From positions 1 through 64,000 of the forward strand of contig KZ992433.1 of the NCBI GenBank assembly GCA_003614735.1: a stretch of 64,000 bases of DNA. Direction: 5' to 3'. The translations under genes and the position numbers were made by a program. Below the pieces are notes generated by a model. It saw only the letters and a list, made by a program, of their open reading frames with translations. It was not told the origin of the DNA and searched no databases. Below, in pieces: positions 60,316-64,000 of the stretch (its first letter is position 1; each line of letters starts with the position of its first letter). This stretch comes from Thamnocephalis sphaerospora (Eukaryota; Zoopagomycota; Zoopagomycetes; Zoopagales; Sigmoideomycetaceae).

Positions 60316-61360
60316 TTAAGCCCAGTTCATCGAGTGTGCGCGGCGAAGGCGCTCTGCATCGGTAGCCTCGCGAAGAATGCCGCTGCGGTCGCGGACCAGG
60401 ATAGAACGGTCCTGATAAAGGACGCCCGGTGAGACAGGGGGTGGACGGGAAGCATCTCGGTACACTTACCTCCAGGGCAACCTTGCGGTTCACGTCCGTC
60501 ACCATAAACTGCCACCGCTTGTTGCCGAGTCGGCTGTTGCGGGCCAACACCTTGTAGCTGACGCGTTCCTTGGGGGCATTCGTGTCGAGCTGTTTTGGAT
60601 GGAGCGGGACATTGTCGCTCTGCTCAATCGCCTCGCGCACTTCGGCATACGAGGCGCGAGACAGTCGCTTGGCTGCGTCCTGGTGTTTCCGAGAAAGACA
60701 CAGCGTAGAGTACGTTAGCGGTCGGCATCTTGACGCAGGGTCGTGTGAAGCAGCAGCGCGCGCATACCTCGGCATCAAAGGTAGACTCTTCGTCAATCGC
60801 CACATAGCGCGGCTTGCCAATCTGCGGCACAACCTCACGCAGATTCTCGCGGATCACCGGCTTGGCCTGAGCAGCCAGCATCTGCTCCATGCCTGCTACG
60901 TAATTCCGCTGCGGCACAAATCCCTGCTTATCGCCGCTGTCGTCAGCTGCCGCGCTCTAGTCTGCACCTTTGGCCAATCGCCTACCTCGCCGACCATGCG
61001 CGCTTCCAGTGCCTTGAGCTTGATGATGGCCTCGGCGCGCTTGATGGAAATGCCGTAGGAGGCCGAGATTTGCCGCGGCGTCCAAAGCTTCGGATCCTGC
61101 TTCCAGCGGCTGTAAATCTCGCGACGTGTCGCGTCCTTTAGCGGCTGGTTGGGCCGGAACGTCGGATTCATGGGGAACGGCTACCCGAGTAGACAGCAAG
61201 GCGCCGGGTGAGTGTGGTGGCTGGTGCCGCGCATACCCGACGCGCCACTTACAACGCGTCCGCCAACGTAGTTGGTCTGTCCAAGGACGGCATTCTTGAA
61301 CTTTTCGCCCTCCTCAGCCAGCCAGGCGAGCGAGCGCTTTACCGGTCGTTTCGCCGCCAT
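60316..61360 (-). CDS. Mitochondrial EMR-family protein (mS45-type ribosomal component)
   Basis: MAAKRPVKRSLAWLAEEGEK (61360) then FKNAVLGQTNYVGG splices to PFPMNPTFRPNQPLKDATRR, EIYSRWKQDPKLWTPRQISA, SYGISIKRAEAIIKLKALEA, VPQRNYVAGMEQMLAAQAKP and GKPRYVAIDEESTFDAE. Further exons give LSRASYAEVREAIEQSDNVP and RLGNKRWQFMVTDVNRKVAL, and the gene ends ERLRRAHSMNWA. The PFPMNPTFRP block and the helix-turn-helix-like region after TPRQISASYGISIKR are characteristic of the fungal 'eukaryotic mitochondrial regulator' family, thought to be a mitoribosomal small-subunit protein. No targeting sequence precedes MAAKRP, so an upstream exon may be missing. Confidence 0.72.
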
Positions 61361-61444
61361 AACAGACACGTGTACAGCAGCGCGATCTGCCGACGGTGGT
61401 GTGGATTGGGAGAAAAAGAAGCACGATCGGATCGTCGGACCGGC

Positions 61445-61484
<40 letters not shown>

Positions 61485-61691
61485 CACATACATACCACAT
61501 ACATATATCACACATGGGCTCATACATGCACAGACTCATAGACAATCATTTGTGCTGATTACACTGCAGTTAGGGATACACATACATGGCTGCATCTGCA
61601 CAAACATAGACTCCCGCGCTTAGTCTCAACGTAGACCCAGGACAATATATGGTCTGCAAAACCAAAAGCAGGCGTGCCCAAATGCGCCAGC
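61361..61691. promoter_or_regulatory. Gap upstream of EMR gene with CA repeat
   Basis: A 331 bp interval between SNX4 and the EMR gene (both leftward). It holds the (CA)n tract at 61449-61481. An EMR first exon coding a targeting peptide could lie here, but I could not identify one. Confidence 0.4.
61449..61481. repeat. (CA)n microsatellite
   Basis: About sixteen CA units, 90-120 bp upstream of the EMR start. Confidence 0.9.
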
Positions 61692-63894
61692 TCAGTCGTC
61701 TACTTCTAAGCGCTCTAGCGCAGGGATAAGGTCTTCCCAAAGACTGGCACTCTACGTGTCGGATCAATGTTAATAACATGCTAGACATTCTGGCGGCCTT
61801 CTCTCGACATACCTTGCGGTAAAAGTCGGCCTGGCTCTCGGCATACTCGGAAAGAAACTCTTTGAGCTCCAGCGTTTTCCCAGTCTGAAAGTTGTTGAAC
61901 TCTCGCAGCACCTCTCGCGAAAAGAGAGTCGACACATCGTGTGTTTCGTTGACGGCATTCTGCAGCTGTTGCGCATCGGCAGAAAAGGCGCAGGCATTAG
62001 TGCGCACACACCACAACGTTACCCTCAACGCAGCATTTACCTCGTCAATGTGCTCTTCCAGTCGATCAATCTTTTGCCGGCGCGCACTCTCCGCGTCCAC
62101 GCCCTTCATTTCGTCGTACTTGCCCTTGATGAAGGAGGTTAACCCGGTGGGCCCACGAGCGTCCTGTAGCTTATTCCGCTCGTCCTGCTGCTGATGGAGG
62201 TACTCGGCCAGCTCTTCATAGTCGACCTGCTTCTGATCGCGTAGTTTGAGTACACCCTACATGGTAACGGCATACACGCGATCCTTTGTGTTAGCATTCC
62301 GGACTACCACTGGGCAGCAATGCCAATCCCAGCTAGTAAGTCACACTCGCTACGTACCTTGACGCTTTGGCAGTAGACCATATGCTCCCGGAGCTGAGCC
62401 ACAAACGAGTGCTCGTCCGTGTATGTCTAGCGGCAGCAGCAGCAGCAGCAGCAGCAACAGTGTCAGTATCACTTTACTGCTATCATCAGCAACAGCGATT
62501 TTTGCACATGCAAAGTCTACCTTTCTCTGCATCTCGGCAGTAAACTGCTCAATAGTGTCAGCAAATTGCTTAAACTGATCCGACATGCCTGTCTCAATCT
62601 GTGCAAGATCGGCAACACTTTTGGCAAACTTGAGATAATCGTCATGAAGTTCTATATGCGTGAAAATCCATGTGAGCATCAATGTTGCACACGCATGCTT
62701 CTGCCAGCCACATACCTATTTCCCGCCGCGTCATCTTTTGGTAGACACGTTCCACTGCGTTCAAGTTATCCTCAAACTTTTCCACCGTCTCCTTGACGTC
62801 GATAAAGCGCTTGTCTGGATGTTTGATTCGAGAAAAGGCGTTCAGAATGCTGTCGCCAATGTTGTCCAGCAGTGTGTCGCGTTCTGGCACGTTCGGCTCA
62901 ACGTGAAGCTGCCACGGCGGAATTGATCAGCTTAGCCAAAGTGTGAGATCGCAGCAAGAAGCGTACCAGACGTGGCTCGGTCAGGAAGAGCTTCACGTGC
63001 TCGTTGAGCTGGAGCAACGGGTGCCGAGCAATGCGCCGAATAAACCGCTCTAGACTGGTCGTGCATGCGCCGTCAGACCACAGCTCAGCGATCAGCCACC
63101 GGGAGAATGTTGCACCGCATTGCAGCGACTCGACACTCCCTGCACACCCACCCAGCACGTCGCTTTTCGATAAACTCGTCGCCAAACCGATCGCCTGTGA
63201 TGTAGCCTGAGGACATTAGGGCGGCTCTCCAAGTTAGTGCATAGTCTGCTGGCCAAACTTTAGTCTGGTCGTACGATTACGTACCAATGCGATGTTTCTC
63301 AGGTGGCGGTGCGATGATGCACTGAGGAAACTCTGCTGTCAACACAGTGTAGAGCCAGGAAAAGTCCTGATACCGACGGCGCACGGTAAACTGCGGCGCA
63401 CCCAGCGAGGAAACGCCGCACTGTGTTCAAAATGGCGTCAATGCGCCAGCTGTGAGCGATTGGCGCCTACGTCCACTTGGGCGCCCCGCCTACCGTTGTC
63501 GTCACTAGATAGGATATATGCGCATCCTTGGTGGTCTCCTTGCGTGGCTCGGTCACGTTTACCGAGGTGAACAAACGAACGACATTGTCCGGCGCAGCCG
63601 CCGTGCTGGCTGGCGCGGCAGCCGTGTATTGCGCTGATGTACCGGCTGCTTCACCGTCGTAGCTCTCCTGGCGGTCAGTATGTCCATGGCCCCAGTAAGC
63701 CTCCCAAAGCAGCTTTCGCCTCACTGTTCCCTCGGCCAGTGTGGAGCACCTACCCAGTTGGCGGGCCCAGCGTCAAAGCCAGCGCCAGCGGCAAAGCCCG
63801 ATTCGCGCGGCTGATTGCTGTCGGTCTGCTCTGGACGACCAAACGAGCTCGCTGCAGCCTCCCAGTCCACCGACTGGTAATCGAAGCCGTCCAT
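61692..63894 (-). CDS. SNX4: Sorting nexin Snx4 (Atg24), PX-BAR protein
   Basis: Binds PI3P on endosomes and drives retrograde recycling and selective autophagy. MDGFDYQSVDWEAAASSFGR (63894) precedes the PX domain: RLFTSVNVTEPRKETTKDAH, VRRRYQDFSWLYTVLTAEFP with the lipid-contacting Arg-Arg-Tyr, CIIAPPPEKHRI, GDRFGDEFIEKR and RFIRRIARHPLLQLNEHVKL. The BAR domain follows: DVKETVEKFEDNLNAVERVY, LHDDYLKFAKSVADLAQIET, RDQKQVDYEELAEYLHQQQD, FIKGKYDEMKGVDAESARRQ and VLREFNNFQTGKTLELKEFL. It ends PALERLEVDD. About nine introns, one ending in a CTG repeat. Complete. Snx41/Atg20 is the main alternative. Confidence 0.87.
62432..62455 (-). repeat. SNX4: (CTG)n tract at an intron 3' end in SNX4
   Basis: About eight CTG units on the coding strand, between an ACTGAC branch-like site and the CTAG acceptor of a SNX4 intron. 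The repeat stands where a pyrimidine tract would be. Confidence 0.85.
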
Positions 63895-64000
63895 AGTCGG
63901 CGTGCGCTCGGTAGAACTCGGCCTACGGGGTCAACGGTCGGCTAGGGTCACTTGGCAAAGGAGTTTGTCCTGTGACGATGGCAGGCGCACTTGACAAAGT

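Overview
This is nuclear DNA from a fungus, most likely a basidiomycete yeast with a compact genome. All recognisable genes are eukaryotic and nearly all carry short introns of roughly 40-100 bases. The introns begin GTAAGT, GTAGGT or similar, have a CTAAC/CTGAC-like branch point and end in AG. Gene gaps are usually 80-500 bases. Conserved fungal products (Npr2, Ypd1, Rpn10, GARP Vps52, fungal-type mitochondrial EMR protein) and the intron style suit Ustilaginomycotina. A Malassezia-like yeast is my preferred guess, but I cannot prove it from the sequence alone.

Layout, left to right: mitochondrial glutaryl-CoA dehydrogenase (-), an importin-7/Nmd5 type karyopherin (+), ribosomal protein uS12/Rps23 (-), proteasome Rpn10 (-), inorganic pyrophosphatase (-), GARP subunit Vps52 (+), a 67% AT island, a Mim2-like small membrane protein (-), an unknown probable mitochondrial protein (+), a leucine-rich repeat protein (+), an SRR1-domain protein (+), cytochrome oxidase Cox8 (-), a rearranged cytosolic aspartyl-tRNA synthetase (-/+/-), an F-box protein (+), a DinB-like protein (-), the WD40-cyclophilin PPWD1 (+), a C-terminal-motor kinesin-14 (-), Npr2 (+), proteasome alpha subunit Scl1/PSMA6 (+), mitochondrial porin (-), cofilin (-), phosphotransfer protein Ypd1 (-), an AP-1 type beta-adaptin (+), ribosome-biogenesis GTPase Bms1 (-), PP2A methylesterase Ppe1 (+), a GCFC/PAXBP1-like protein (+), methionine aminopeptidase 2 (+), a coiled-coil membrane protein with KASH-like architecture (-), a mitochondrial EMR/mS45-type protein (-) and a PX-BAR sorting nexin Snx4 (-).

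The genes are a mixed housekeeping set: trafficking (Vps52, beta-adaptin, Snx4), proteostasis (Rpn10, Scl1, MetAP2), mitochondria (GCDH, Cox8, porin, EMR, Mim2-like), cytoskeleton (cofilin, kinesin-14, KASH-like) and signalling (Npr2, Ypd1, Ppe1). There is no operon-like or defence-like cluster. Many neighbours are divergent with 80-470 bp shared promoters, or convergent.

Two places stand out. First, inside the aspartyl-tRNA synthetase gene a segment of about 340 bp lies in the opposite orientation to both flanks. It is bounded by a perfect 12-bp inverted repeat, and the exon material that should encode class II motif 2 is absent. Second, an AT-rich island with repeated 9-mers between two convergent genes (15861-16140) looks unlike anything else here and is a candidate centromere core or replication origin.
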